From the NCBI RefSeq assembly GCF_017814915.1, contig NZ_JAGIPZ010000009.1, positions 154,321 through 218,320 of the forward strand: 64,000 bases of DNA. Direction: 5' to 3'. How positions within the stretch are numbered: position 1 is the stretch's first letter; each line of letters begins with the position of its first letter. This document shows, one piece after another, positions 63,930 to 64,000 of the stretch. Source of the DNA: Herbaspirillum sp. LeCh32-8. GTDB taxonomy: Bacteria > Pseudomonadota > Gammaproteobacteria > Burkholderiales > Burkholderiaceae_D. The notes under the pieces are model-generated. The model was not told where the DNA came from and ran no database searches. It saw only the letters and a program-made list of their open reading frames with translations. The position numbers were made by a program, and so were the translations under genes.

Positions 63930-64000
63930 GTTGTGCTCACATCAATCCGGGATACGACACGTCCCGTTCGAGCCATAAAAGAAAAAGGACGCCGAAGCGT

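Larger units (their letters stand above)
63514..64000. other. Right-edge non-coding region with repeats
   Basis: These 487 bases contain no convincing gene. They hold the upstream region of the SIMPL gene, a hairpin (63691-63713), two inverted REP-like copies and, in the last 20 bases, an A-run followed by the start of what looks like a terminator stem cut by the window edge. Confidence 0.7.

Overview
The window is high-GC, gene-dense chromosomal DNA from a betaproteobacterium of the order Burkholderiales, most likely an Oxalobacteraceae member close to Herbaspirillum. That placement is inferred from gene order (tpiA-secG-tRNA-Leu(GAG)-nuoA..N-DUF2818-Nudix), from separate nuoC and nuoD, and from the general protein character; no database search was possible. 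I see no phage, insertion sequence, plasmid gene or CRISPR array. Most of the window is core metabolism, with several small catabolic islands and a few poorly characterised genes near the right end.

Layout. 0.6-5.7 kb: a branched-chain amino acid type ABC transporter (livK-livH-livMG fusion-livF, minus strand), preceded by a hotdog thioesterase gene. 6.6-8.3 kb: electron-transfer flavoprotein:ubiquinone oxidoreductase. 8.4-15.0 kb: a TetR repressor divergent from a tripartite RND efflux pump, with a repeated operator candidate inside the pump promoter. 15.1-31.2 kb: the complete 14-gene complex I operon nuoA-N (minus strand), followed by a small membrane protein (DUF2818) and a Nudix hydrolase. 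31.3-33.9 kb: tRNA-Leu(GAG), secG, tpiA and a quinone oxidoreductase. 33.9-40.2 kb: a MarR-like regulator divergent from pxpB-pxpC-pxpA (5-oxoprolinase), then DUF969, DUF979 and DUF2891, which I read as a 5-oxoproline uptake and degradation island. 40.3-45.3 kb: NDH-2, pnp, rpsO and a BamE-like lipoprotein. 45.4-52.3 kb: GntP permease, RidA, N-acyl-D-amino-acid deacylase and RpiR regulator, divergent from a fold-III PLP deaminase and a KDG-type kinase. 52.4-58.5 kb: a TPR-methyltransferase, a MocR regulator, a DUF2917 protein, a diguanylate cyclase with a duplicated sensor domain and an alpha/beta hydrolase. 58.5-60.2 kb: two paralogous, almost lysine- and arginine-free proteins beginning MAIDTS. 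60.3-63.5 kb: psd-pssA phospholipid genes and two periplasmic proteins. The last 0.5 kb carries an inverted pair of REP-like repeats.

Most interesting points. (1) The 45-52 kb island encodes a set of activities that would turn N-acetyl-D-glucosaminate (oxidised GlcNAc) or a similar N-acyl amino-sugar acid into KDPG: sugar-acid permease, deacylase, PLP dehydratase/deaminase, RidA for the enamine product, KDG kinase and a SIS-domain regulator, with an 8-14-8 inverted repeat between the divergent arms. (2) The MAIDTS pair has conserved N- and C-terminal modules, no Cys, Trp, His or Arg, and a 9-residue tandem repeat in one copy; it looks like a small family of exported acidic proteins I cannot name. 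(3) The pxpBCA-DUF969-DUF979-DUF2891 arrangement supports DUF969/DUF979 as a 5-oxoproline transporter. Functions given for these three are inferences from family and context.
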